Origin: Papilionanthe hookeriana x Papilionanthe teres
Taxonomy: Eukaryota; Streptophyta; Magnoliopsida; Asparagales; Orchidaceae
Length of the DNA: 64,000 bases
Assembly (NCBI GenBank): GCA_022702705.1
Contig: CM040427.1
Location: forward strand, 72,097,283-72,161,282
Direction of reading: 5' to 3'
Each line of letters starts with the position of its first letter. Positions within the stretch are counted from its first letter, which is position 1. Made by a program: the position numbers and the translations under genes. The notes under the pieces were generated by a model. That model was not told the DNA's origin and made no database searches. It saw only the letters and a program-made list of their open reading frames with translations. Shown one piece after another: positions 45,978 through 57,640 of the stretch.

Positions 45978-46278
45978 GCCCCGTGAGTTCATTATGCCCA
46001 CCCTTTTCTAAAATAATAATAAGAAGCTATGATTCATTTTCGACACTCCAAGTCATTCTGCAGGAAGTTTGGCAAATTTTCTTCAGTATTAATAGGAGTT
46101 CTCGATTTTTAATCTTATTACTTTTCTCTTTCTCCTTATGTTCCATAAGATCATCTCAGCGGGGTATTTGACATAATTACTACGCTGCAAAGGCCTGGTC
46201 TTGTCTCCTTGTATCATGTTTTGCACTCTGTCAGGATGCTTCAGCAGCTTCTTTTTTCTGTGTTCACGTTGACTGTAT

Positions 46279-46288
46279 AATAAATAAA
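46279..46288 (+). terminator. Likely polyadenylation signal of the aminotransferase gene
   Basis: AATAAATAAA lies about 300 bp after the stop codon in a T-rich stretch, as expected for a plant near-upstream element. The cleavage site itself is not defined. Confidence 0.5.
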
Positions 46289-46634
46289 GTACATTTTTTC
46301 TTGTTTTGGAGTGATTTGTGCTATTTTAACATATCATGAGGGTAAAATGATTGTAGGTGTTTCTATGCAATCTTATACTGAGAAAAAATTTTGCGTGATG
46401 GTAAGTATAGGATTCTTGGTGGGCAAAAAAAATCATTAATCTGATTCCAAGGACATTCTACTTTGGTGCTCTGATATTGGACCAGTTTTGGTCAGCATTG
46501 AGCTTAAATGGAATCCAAAATTCACGACAAACTTCTAGAGCAATATGGATGGGAAAGATAAGCTTTTTGAATTCCCGGTTGATATTGAAAAACTTCCAAA
46601 ACTTCCAAAGGTATAATTAATTGGTAAAGACTAG

Positions 46635-46927
46635 TGTTAGGTATGCCTCATATATCAGAAATTTGGAGTCTTTTGGTAAAGAGGTGTCTCTCTTGAAATT
46701 TAGTGAGCTGTGGGGAGCGAGGGCGTTTTAGTAATTTATTTGTGAGTTTTATCTATAAATAGATGTGTAACCCTATGGATATGTAACCAAACTTGTAAAT
46801 CATCTCAAATAGTGAATTTGCTGCTCTTCTCCCTAGGATGTAGGCATATTTGTCGAACCTCGTTAAATCTTTGTGTTCTTCTGGATTTATGTCAAATCTT
46901 GCATTTCTTTTCCCTAAGTTCTCAACA
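46635..46927 (+). mobile_element. Copia-type solo LTR with perfect 5-bp TSD
   Basis: The LTR runs from TGTTAGGTATGCC to TTCTCAACA and is flanked by ACTAG on both sides (46630-46634 and 46928-46932). CTATAAATAG at about 46750 is the TATA element, and ATGTAGGCATATTTGTCGAA is the R/U5 text. It is 293 bp with no internal domain, so it arose by recombination between two LTRs. Confidence 0.9.
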
Positions 46928-46932
46928 ACTAG

Positions 46933-49900
46933 GGATCAGACAAACGTAGTAAATTAAGATTCAGGGAGTCACAAACCAGCCCCACCTTATTAGATGAAGA
47001 GAGGAGGTAAAATCAAGGAAGATATAGATTTGTTAATCCAAAATTGTCATTCTACTAAACATGTTTGATCAAAGAAAACTATAAAAGAATTTTCTAGGAT
47101 AATTTAATTTTTAATGTATTTCAGATTAATTAGGTTTAAGAAGTTGTAATATAAGCTAGAACACTTATATGGTAAATTATCATTAGATTTTTATCATATT
47201 TTCATAATTTGTATTTTAGGACTCATGATGGCTATAAACATGAAATACAATTAAAAACACCAATAAAGAGATGATGCAAGCAAGAACAAATCCAACTTCT
47301 CTCCAAAAGGTTTCTAATAATTTTGGAGCTCTGTTAATCCCAAGCTTTAGCTTTCTTAATTGTATCTTATCATAGTGTACAAAGTGTCTTCCTTCATTTA
47401 TTCTTACTTTTATGCTAGGCCAATCGTGATTCAATAAGGAAGTGTACATAGTGTTTTCCTTCAATTATTCTTACTTTTATGTTTGGCCAATTATGATACA
47501 ATTAGGATGAACCTAAATATCGTTGCTCCTTCTTAAAAGAGGTCCATTAATTTTCTAAAATAATGTTCTGTATTTTTTTCTTTTCCTAATTATTATAAAA
47601 TAAAGATGTAATCTAGTTGCTTTGATTAAGTTGACTAGATGTTTTATATATCCAATTCATTCATAATTTTAATGCTAAAAATATATTTCTTGTTTCTAAA
47701 TTTAATCCAAAGAGTTTGTTAACATATTTCTTGTTTCTAAATTTAATCTTTCATTGAGTTCCAACATAAAATATTAGGAGTGTCGACCAATTCTTGATTA
47801 AGTTGTATCCAAGCATAACTTCTTCTCTGTAAGTCTTAAGGGTTGAAACCATATTAAGAGAATTCAAACTTAGCAGCGAGTGATATTCTTAAAAATTCAA
47901 GTATTTAGCATAGAAAGGATTGGGAGATAAATTGATAAGTCTAATTTTTTTTTTCTTGATTTGTTTAGCTTATATCTTCTTAACATCCTAAAAGAGAAAA
48001 AAATTGTCTTAGATGTTAAAAATTCTAATACATATAAAAGTCTTATGGGTACTTAAGAGAATTGTTAGAATCCAAGTGAATAGCCATATAATAAGGTAAA
48101 TGTAAGCCGAGGAGCTTTAGTCATCAAGAAAAGAAGAGGTGATAAAGAAGCAACTAATTGTAAAAGTTATAACCAAAAATTACATGCAGAAGATGAATGT
48201 CATTCATAAGCAAGAATGTCTCATTACTGTTGCTTCACTTATATAAATGCAATTATCTTCTAAAAGGAGAGCCAAGATTTAAAAGGATTGGGTCATAGAT
48301 GCTCTTGGTCAACTATGAGGTGTTTATTATCTCTCATCTTAAAAGGATGGAATTCTATCATAATGAGGGCTATAATATACTATTAGGTCATTTATTACTT
48401 TCTATAACTTAATGTTACTTCCTGTTTTCTTATCCTTATCACTATATTTTAAACATTAAACTCAAAACATACTAAACACTTGGTTATAAAACATACTCTA
48501 TCCTAACCAAGCTACCCTTGGGAGCCCAATTAATGGTCTTAATTAGCCTACCATTGGAGCCCAAATGTTTATCATTAAACAATAACCTAAGCTTATTTTG
48601 GGAGCTGAAATATTGGATTTAAGTTAAAGTCATATCATTTAGGTGATGGAACCAAAGGCTATCATAATCTCTAGGCTCAACCTGAAGATGGCTTAAACCT
48701 TGGTATAAAGCTCAATGCAAGACTAGCCCAAATCTTAATATGCTATCTAAAACTAGCTAACATGATCTTAGATCAACCCTACTATAATATTTAATGCTAG
48801 ACTGACTTCTCCTCATATTAAACCCATTCATATTGCATTCACAAGGTGACATATGTAGCCTACCTTGAGTTAAGTCAAAATGATTTATTGAATCAGGCTT
48901 AGCACACTAATTAAATATTAGGTTGAAATTCTAATCGTGAATATCTTATAGATCCATGCCAACCTAGTCTAAACCATAGCCTAATTATGAGTTAAGTAGA
49001 ACTCAAATAGAACTTATAACTTAGTTGGCTAAACCCCTAACTTGATTGGCTAAACCCCTAACTTGATTGGCTAAACCTAAACCCTATATGTACTACTCTA
49101 GATTTATTTAATTTAGCCTAGCACATTGGTAACTAGCAATGCCAAATCAACCTTAAGCTAACCCAAATTTCGAATTAAACTCAATGTACCCAATTGAACT
49201 TATCCCACTCATTGTAATTGATCTCTCGGTCTTCCAATTGATGAGCATGGATTTAGCCTATCAACCCTTCGATTTCTAAATAAAATAGTTGTAACTATGT
49301 CTAAGGTACTCGAAGCTCTTACGATTTACGATCCATAGAAATTCAAATTGACCAATCATAGATCATTACCTCTTCTAGAGTGTCCTACTCAAGCCATAAT
49401 GGCTTGGATATTCTTGAGACATTTTACAATCCTCAAATGTCTTCTAAACTAAATGGTCAATCCTCATCGTGCCCCTAAAATTGGTAAGGGGTATCCCAAT
49501 CCTCTTTATATAAAACCTTTCCTAAGATTCTTATTAAAGTTTCAATATCATCTCAATCTTTTCTAAGCTTTCTATCTATCAAAACCACCTCCTACAATTC
49601 AAAGAAGAGCTAGTTGATCGGGAATATAGGAAGAGATTACGCCAAATTTGATCAAGGTCATGGAATCTTGCTCAAACTCAGTCGAATTTGCTTGAGACAA
49701 ATCATTCAAGACTCTAATTGAGGCACGCATATTACACCTAGATCAATACACAAGCTTCCATTTACTTTCCTTTCTTAGTTGGGATGCCATAACTCGAGGA
49801 AGGATATCTTTTTTCATCTTGTTTAGGGTAAGAGGAATCAATGGCTATGATTAGATCTTGTTATTATACTTTTGGATGCATCATTTCTCGATCTAATTTC

Positions 49901-50100
49901 ATATCAACCATCTATCATTTATTAATAAATGCTATAGTAGCATGATCCATTGGTCTACATAATTTGCGCTTTAAGATCTATTATTCGATAAATTCTACTT
50001 CTTGAATTTTATTAGATCGAAGTCAACATGTAAAATCCTTCCATCTTAGCATCCAATGTGCCCTTTTTGGAATTTGTGAAATTTAAAATTGCATTTATAC
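46933..50100. other. Intergenic AT-rich DNA
   Basis: No gene is seen. Two direct copies of TTATTCTTACTTTTATG with flanking GTGT-TTCCTTC and GGCCAAT (47380-47420 and 47460-47500) are present. A 24-bp tandem repeat CTAACTTGATTGGCTAAACC occurs at 49021-49080. Otherwise nothing could be assigned. Confidence 0.5.
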
Positions 50101-51792
50101 TACTTATTGCCTTCAAAAATAAAATAAAAAATCAAATTAATTAAAACTATATTTATAATAATTTTAATAATTGATGAAAAAAAATATTTTTTGAACAATA
50201 AAAAGCCTAAAAAATTAGTTCAAATATACTTATAAAATAATTAAATGATCATTTTGGAAAACATTCAAAATAATTAAGTGGTATTATTACTTTCTTATAA
50301 ATATTCTTAAAATCTTGTTAAAAGAATGATTCTATATATTTGCACATTTATCCTTATGATGCATTACTTATTGATTTCACAAAATTAATGCATTTCAATA
50401 AATTACACATATTGGAAATATTTTAAAAAGCTATTTATATTATAAAGTCACAAAATATAATTTATATAATTTATCAGTTTAATAATACAAAATATATGAT
50501 AGTAGAAATAATTTATAATTTATTATATTTAGCATTTGAAAAGTGGAATTCACCTCTTTAAGCATAAGTAAAGTGGTATAAATGTAAAAATTAGAATGTA
50601 GGTGTTAGATATGTAAGTTCATAGAAATTATATGGTATATTTGTAAATCTTCCTAAATAAAATTTAAAAAAAATGTTCTATTTTTTCTTAGTTGAAGGAC
50701 ATTATATGTGTAATGATCTAAATAGAATTAATTTGTATTTATATTAAAAGATCAAGTTAGCTATGATTGATTAATGTATATGTTTCCTTTTAATTTAATA
50801 TTTTTCAATACAATTTTCTCAATAAAAAAATGTAATTTAGGGTAGGAAAAATTTTTAAAATTTCATTTATTACTAAATAGATAAAAATAAATCAAATTTA
50901 TTATCATTACACATTTAAATTTAAATATAAATTTATTTAATTTAAAATTTATTTTTATCAAAATTTAGGGAAGATTTCAGATATTTATATATTTGGGATA
51001 AGATTTTTAAAGAAACTGATTTAGTAAAATGGTATATTTTTTAAAAGAAAAAATAATTAGAAGCCAACGTAATCGACTGTCCAAAAATTAATTTTGCATA
51101 TCAAATATTTAAATTTATTATTTAATTCATAATAATATTATTTCTAGAATAGTAATGATAAATTTAATATTAATATTAATTTTTAACAAAAAAAATGTAA
51201 ACTAAAAATAAAATTTAAATTTAAAAAAACAATTTTAAAAAATAAATTGAAAAAGAAGAGATTTATCGTATTATTAATTTTAATAAAAAATATATAAACG
51301 GAAAATAAAAAATAAAATAATAAAATGAAAAATGGAAAATAAAATTTAAAATAATAAACTATATTATTACAATTACTATTAAAAAAACCCGGAATAAAAA
51401 TTAAACATAAAATAATTTATTTACAGTATTTCTATTATTAATAAAAAAATAAATAAAATTGAAAAATAAAATTTAAAATAAATATATTTATAATATTATT
51501 ATTTTTATTCAAAAAAAAAAAGTAAATTTAAAAATAATAAATTTATAACATCACTATTATTATTTAAATACAAACAGTAATTAAATTTTAATGATAATAA
51601 ATTTGTTATTTTTATACATATGATATGAAATTAATATTGATTACTATTTTTTTATTCATTATTACAATTACATAAAAAAATAAACCGAAATTAAATTTTA
51701 AGGAAAATAAATTGGCTTTTACTACTAATAGTGATAATATTTAGTATAATATGTAATAATAATAATAATAATGTTATAATAGTAGTATGAGA

Positions 51793-51846
<54 letters not shown>

Positions 51847-51960
51847 CATAATAATAATTGTGTGTAGGAAGATTTGTGGTAGTAGAATGATAATTTAATA
51901 TCTTAGTATTATACGAAAATCCAACACACACACACAAAAGATTGAAACCAGTCATATATG
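50100..51960. other. Extremely AT-rich DNA
   Basis: The strand is almost only A and T (AAAATTTAAATAATAAAA words). A single copy of the ~115-bp dispersed repeat lies at 50535-50655, and an (AAT)n microsatellite at 51793-51847. No coding frame is supported. Confidence 0.6.
51793..51847. repeat. (AAT)n microsatellite
   Basis: About 18 uninterrupted AAT units; shorter runs lie on both sides (51752-51772, 51848-51860). Confidence 0.95.
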
Positions 51961-51961
51961 G

Positions 51962-52500
51962 TTTTACTGTGGTTAGATGGTTTAAATGAAAGCCCTTTCC
52001 AGGCAGACTTATATGTCCATTGCATTTTGCTTATTTTGTTTTCTTTTCCCTTAGATTAGGTTCCGGAGGTTTCACTTATTTCAGTGAACTTCACCATTAG
52101 CCTTGGGATTCTGAGGTTGTTTGTTTAGTTACGACGTAAATCATCACCTTCTAAGCTTTCTCACGATCATATTATGTATGATCTAAATCTTAAATTTTAA
52201 ATAAATGTTAAATAAACATCAAATAAATCTCTTTCAAAATCACAAATAATAGGATAGTTGAAATATCACTAAGTTTCTCGGTATCATCAACATCTCATAC
52301 TTTTCTTTATTTAGTTTCATAAATAAAATGTTCCACTTTTAAGCTCTTTCCTTTTGATATTCTTAATAATCAATCGTGAAAAATAAACATAGAAATTTAT
52401 TGAAGATAAAATCACAACCATAATTTAAAGTTTTTTAACTAACTCATGTTATTTAATATGTAATTAACTATAAGGGCTTGCCTTTGCAGGAAATTTGAAC
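51962..52500 (+). repeat. Dispersed repeat, copy 2
   Basis: Shares with 30961-31290 the text TTTCACTT, GTGAACTTCACC, TTGGGATTCTGAGGTTG, TACGACGTAA and CACGATCATA, and the tail TGTAATTAACTATAAGGGCT. Confidence 0.65.
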
Positions 52501-52952
52501 CCCAGAATAATCTAAACCTTATTTGATATTTAGATTAGATACAGTAATCCTCACTGTGAAAAAAAAAAAAAGAAAGAGGAGAAGTTTGAGGATATGCCTA
52601 ATAAAAAATTGACTTCACTTGAATTATCTTATATGAAGAAAACTAGTTACATACTTTACTTAATTTTTATGCATGAATCTTTATTTAGGAAAGACTTTTC
52701 TTGAAAATCTTTTTCTTGTAAATAATCTATGTGATCTTAATATAATAAACTTCTATTATTTTCGAAATGAATGAAAAATTTTTGAAGTCTTATGATTTGG
52801 TAGTTGAATATTCTTTAAATTCTTTAAATTAAACTTAGTGAAATTTGGTTAATGATTTACTAAAGCTTTATAAGATCAAAAATTACAATGAGTCTTAAAT
52901 ATTTATCTTTCATTCCAAATGTTATACATTTTATATAGTAAAAAGGGTTACT

Positions 52953-52985
52953 TGAGGACAAGTAACGTTTAAGTTTGGGGGATTT
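52953..52985 (+). other. Athila-type polypurine tract region
   Basis: GAGGACAAGTAACGTTTAAG followed by TTTGGGGGATTTTGAT is the text that precedes the 3' LTR in Athila-like elements. It marks the end of an internal region on its left, although no coding sequence is left there. Confidence 0.75.
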
Positions 52986-54743
52986 TGATCCATGAAAAAA
53001 ATACCCATTTTTATGCCTTGATTTTTATTAAATTTTTAAGGATATTATGCTTTAATGAAAGATATTTTTGTGTTTTTGGATATAGGTGATGGAAAAATGT
53101 TCAAGAAGGAAAAAAAGTGAAAAAGGAGCAAAAAGGAGAAAAAATGGAGCCAAAATGCAAAATTGTCAAAAGTATTGGTCGCAGTGCCTAGGCGCCAGAA
53201 TCTGGTGCTTAAGCGCCAGGTCGATACGGGATCTGTCAAGATTTTTGACAACTTTTGGACAGTTATTTTGACAGTGTTAGCGGTTATTGGACCTTCAAGA
53301 AGACTTGCAATTGTTCCTAGTTTATAGGACATGTGATACAATGTATTTGGACGCTTGGAAACGGTTTTAATTGCGAAGAGGTGCGATCCAAAGTGAAGAG
53401 GTGTGAAGAACTAGACGCAGAGTCCGGCGCCTAGGCGCCAAACACACCTTCTAGAAGATTCATTGAATGTGGACACATTTTGAAGAGGTGCCTTGAGGCA
53501 TCCCTTGAAGCCTATAAATATGAGGGTACTCCTTCAGAAAAAATGGCCCCCCTATCTAGAGCCCCATCTAGAGAGAGAATTAAAGAGATACTTTAAGGCC
53601 ACATTTTACTATCCTTCATAAATTAGTTAGTTATTTTATTTAAAGTTTATATTGAGAGTTTAAAGAGTTGGTGCTTTTGAAGTTTATTTGCTTTGGAGTC
53701 AAAAGAATTCAGAGGTTCAGTAGGAGAAATACTTGAGATAAGTATTTGTAATTTTATTCAAAGTTTCATTATCATGTTTTGTTGTTTAAATTCAATGTGT
53801 TCTGAGTAGTTAGTTTACTTTCTCCTTTCAATTATGAAAAGATAAATAAGATAATATAAAATTCGTTGGAGAATTAAAAAACTATTTATATTTTAAAACA
53901 TTGTGATGATATTAATACCATATCTTAATTTACTATTTAAATTGATCATTTAAATTGTTAAAATCTGTTGAAGAGTTTTGATACCTAGAAGGAGATGAAT
54001 TCTTAACTAGTAGATATCATATGAATCCTTGGGTTGTCGAAGGCCTTATGCGGGTTATTCAAGGTGAAGTGCAAATAAATAGGAAGATATTATATAATGG
54101 GCGTAGAATTGATAAGTTTTTAGAGTGACATACTAAATTTTTGTGATTTGGTTTATAGAGAACGAAAGGGTCACTAGTAGGGCCGACCATAGCCACCCTT
54201 TGACATCTAGTAGTGTGAGCCTAGATTAACCCATTCTACTAATAATACATCGGACCTCGATCTATAAATTTGCTGATGTTCTTTGCACCTGGATCGAAAG
54301 GTAAAGAATATAAATGCTTCATTTGGCACAATACCATAAATTTATATTCTCCACAAATATTATCATTATCTTGGAAAATCTTAGATTAATTGAAAGGAAG
54401 AAAGTTGTTTTTTTATTCGTTATTTACATCGATCATTTCATTACTGACTTTATTATTGCATCAAGTAAATTAAAAATATCAAATTTATAACTATAAAAGA
54501 AATATTTAAAATATAAAATTAAAATATTTAAAAATCCATAACTCACTCCTCGTGGGATCGATAATGGGGTCTTTGTTTCAAAGCCCTATATTACTTGATA
54601 CGATACGTATACTTGCGTAGTACCCCTAGTGTGTAAAATATTTTCGATAAAATTATATTTATATACACTAGCCACTATTATTATCTATTACATATATTTG
54701 AAAGCATTAATTATTGTTTTTGTCATCAGCGGACTGCGGGTCA
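52986..54743 (+). mobile_element. Athila-like Ty3/gypsy LTR
   Basis: The LTR starts TGATCC after the PPT and ends GGGTCA before the PBS, about 1.76 kb. It carries GGCGCC palindromes at 53187-53215 and 53427-53440, a CTATAAATATGAGGG TATA element at 53513-53527, and the 3' part (54060-54743) that matches 18040-18785. No frame in it is real; 53045-53341 is a chance frame. Confidence 0.8.
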
Positions 54744-54749
54744 AGTTTT

Positions 54750-54767
54750 TGACGCTGTTGCCGGGGA
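54750..54767 (+). other. Athila-type primer binding site, mutated
   Basis: TGACGCTGTTGCCGGGGA differs from the usual TGGCGCCGTTGCCGGGGA at two positions, both transitions. It directly follows the LTR end GGGTCA after AAGTTTT. The site marks the beginning of an internal region on its right. Confidence 0.8.
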
Positions 54768-54869
54768 TTGAATTTTTAGTACGCATGTATTTAGCGTGGG
54801 TCAACCACCAAAAGTTGCTTCAAACATCCCTTAAAATCGGTGCCAAAAATGAAGAAAATTTGATTTTTA

Positions 54870-56200
54870 ATTGTGGCGGCGCTTAGCCGCCAAAGTCTAA
54901 TTTTTCTTTTTTTTCATTTTTTTACTCCAAATTTGATCCAATTTTGCTCCTTTCATTATAATTACTTATTTTCATCATACCTGTAAGAAAAACACAAAAT
55001 ACCTTCCATTAAAGTGCAATATCATCAAAAATAGGTATAAAAATGTGCATAAAACCCTATATATTTTAGGTGTATCATAGACCCAAAGAAATTTGAAACC
55101 ATTGAAAAAATAAACTTTGAACCCTTTCACATAACCCAAAAATAAAGCGTAAATCTATTGAAAAATGAACTTAAACCCTTTTATAGAATTAAAATAAACT
55201 TAAAATAACCATAAAAGGATTTAAAACCTAAAAACAAAATAAAATAAAATAACTTAATGAAATAAGAAAAAATAAATGAAAAATAATTTTTAAAGATTTC
55301 AAAAGAAAATTAAAATAATTTAAAAATAATTCAAAACCATTTAAAAAAGCAAAATTGAAACCATACAAAAATTAATTTAATAAAATAATTTTAAAATAAC
55401 CCAAATAAAATAATTTAAAACCTTTTAAAACTAATTTAAAATAAATTTAAAACTAAAATAAAATAATTTAAAACCATTACAAAAATTTAAAATATATTTT
55501 AAAGTCTAAATAAAATAATTGAAAAGGTTTTGAAAATAATTTACAATAAATTTAAAATCCAATAAAATAATTTAAAATCTTTTAATATAATTTAAAATAA
55601 ATTTAAAACCTAAATAAAAAATATAAAACCATTTAATAATAATTAAAAATAAATTTCTAACCCGAATAAAATAATTTAAAATCTAAATAAAATTGATAAT
55701 AAAACCTTTTAAAGATAACTCAAAATCTTGTAGAAAATGAATTTAAATCCTCTTAAAGATAATTATGAAAAATCATTTTTAAAAAAATATTTTAAAACCT
55801 TTCTTTAAAAAAATAGACTTAATATCTTTAAACATTTTTAAAAAATAATAAAAATTTTAAAATTTCAAAATATTTTATTAAACACTTTAAAATAACTTTT
55901 AAACTCAAACCTTAATACACTTTAAAATCAAGTAAAATAACCTAAAATATTGAAACACTTAAATACAACAAATATTTTAAACCAATAAAATAACATAGAA
56001 AGACTTAAACACTCTAAAAATAAACTTCGAACTTTTAAAATTCAAACAATAAAAACTTTAAAATACTTGAATCCTTTGAAATAAAACTATTAAACCTCAA
56101 ACATTTTAAATCACATAAAACCTTTAAACAACTTAAAATCTAAAAAAAATTATCTTTAAAAGACACTTTAAGTTTAAATCATATAAGCTTGCAAGTGTTA
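54870..56200. repeat. A-rich cryptic repeat (TTTAAAATAAATTTAAAACC-like)
   Basis: The plus strand is extremely rich in A, with words AAAATAATTTAAAACC and TTTAAAATAAATTTAAAACC recurring every 60-75 bp, clearest at 55200-55760. Coding sequence expected after the PBS is not present. The 3' end grades into normal AT-rich DNA. Confidence 0.75.
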
Positions 56201-56750
56201 TAAAAGCTTCTATGTAAAACTTCACACTAATATTGGGAACCAAACATAAGGACAAAAGTGAAAGGAGGACACCAACTTAATAAAAAAAAAGCAAAATAAA
56301 TGCAAAATATCTAACTTAGAATTCCCTGATTATCACATCGACCCAAAATATAGGAACATAACTAAATCATGAATAAATATCAAACCCCAAAATAAAAATC
56401 TAAATTTTACCAACTTAAATCACGAGAACCAAATCCAGGTAGATACTTTCCAAACCACTCTAGGTATAAACTTCATCCCAAATTAAACCCCCAAACCTAA
56501 CCTACTCAATCAATCTCTTCAAATTAAACTTATTCAATTCCTTTGATTTTATCTTAATCTTAATTGAACTCAAACCATTCCAACGATCATCAACTTTAAG
56601 TCTTGAGATGAACCTTCTTCCCTAGGTTGTTCAATACTATTTATGTGTTTTCCCATGACACACCATCCTTAGATTGTAAGCCCCACCTTTTTTCAATCCC
56701 CTTAAAATTCTAAACTTGGATCCATTTATCATCTTAGAAATGCTAACTTT
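56200..56750. other. Intergenic DNA
   Basis: No gene or repeat is recognised; the DNA is AT-rich and has C-rich rather than G-rich plus strand. Confidence 0.5.
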
Positions 56751-56754
56751 GAAA

Positions 56755-57070
56755 TCTCCAAGCATGAAACTTGAATAATATAAGTTAATATTTTAATCGA
56801 GTCTTCTTTGGAGATCACAACTCTATAGATGTAATTAATTTTATGAGGGCTTGCTCTTGTAGAGAAATAGGATTCCAAAAAATAAATAAACCTTGTCTTA
56901 CACCCATAAAGTAGGGGAATAATCTTTGGCTTACATAGAATAATAATCTTGTAGTTTTTCATTATCTAAATAATTAGATCCATTTCAAGATAATATTTTC
57001 CCCTTCAAGTAGTATATTATTCTTGAAATGACGTATCTAATCATTTAAATAAAATTTTTTTGACATATGT
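56755..57070 (+). repeat. Dispersed foldback repeat, copy 3
   Basis: Similar over 300 bp to 59040-59345. It includes GATGTAATTAATTTTATGAG with GGCTTGCTCTTGTAG. The second half is an inverted repeat: AATTAGATCCATTTCAAGAT pairs with ATTCTTGAAATGACGTATCT. Confidence 0.7.
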
Positions 57071-57079
57071 AGTGGACAT

Positions 57080-57640
57080 TGTTGACCTCATTTTGGCCAA
57101 CAAACTCAAATTCGACTAAACACGGACTCATGGAGCCCCTCTCTGAACCAGCGTGGTCATTCCTGGTTAGGGCATAGCCACGCCCATAAGTTCCTCAGCG
57201 TGGTCATGCATGGATCGGGTGTAGCCACGCCCACAAGTTTCTAGATGTGGTCATGCCCAGTTTGGGAATAGCCACGCTCATAGGTTTCACGGTGTAGTCA
57301 CGACCGATGCTGGCGTGGCATATTCCCAAAGCCACGCCAACAATCTATGGCCTTCATCCTTGCATGCAGTAACAAATCATCGCATTGGTTCACTAGCGGT
57401 GATCCGTGTTCCCTCCAAACCTAAACCACCGGAATAATCCAGACCGTTGACTCACCACCATAATAGAAGGCCATGAAGGCCTCTCCCACTACCTCCCTAG
57501 TCTATAAGTGGGCACCTCCTCACTGGCTCTCGACAAACTGACTAGGCTTTTGAACTCATTCAGACTCCAACACAGAGAAGAGGAAGAAGAAAACTCTTGA
57601 GCTTCCTCCTTCGACTAACCACCTCGACCTCCTCTCTAGT
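57080..57640 (+). mobile_element. LTR-like promoter with three 47-bp repeats
   Basis: The block starts near TGTTGACCTCATTTTGGCC. A CTATAAGTGGGC TATA element lies at 57500, and a purine-rich leader follows. The GC content is far above the surroundings. The other end and a partner LTR were not found. Confidence 0.5.
57151..57291. repeat. Three 47-bp tandem repeats with GCGTGG/CCACGC dyads
   Basis: Three consecutive 47-bp units begin with RYGTGGTCATKC and contain TAGCCACGCYCA. In each, GCGTGG and CCACGC can pair across about 20 bases. A degenerate fourth unit follows to 57340. Confidence 0.85.

Noticed and set aside
49021..49090. Telomere-like CTAAACCC repeats
   Set aside because: The unit is a 24-bp repeat, not the 7-bp plant telomere unit, and only isolated TAAACCC words occur.
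53045..53341. 98-codon minus frame in the Athila-like LTR
   Set aside because: It is a chance frame within an LTR whose borders, PPT and PBS are visible.
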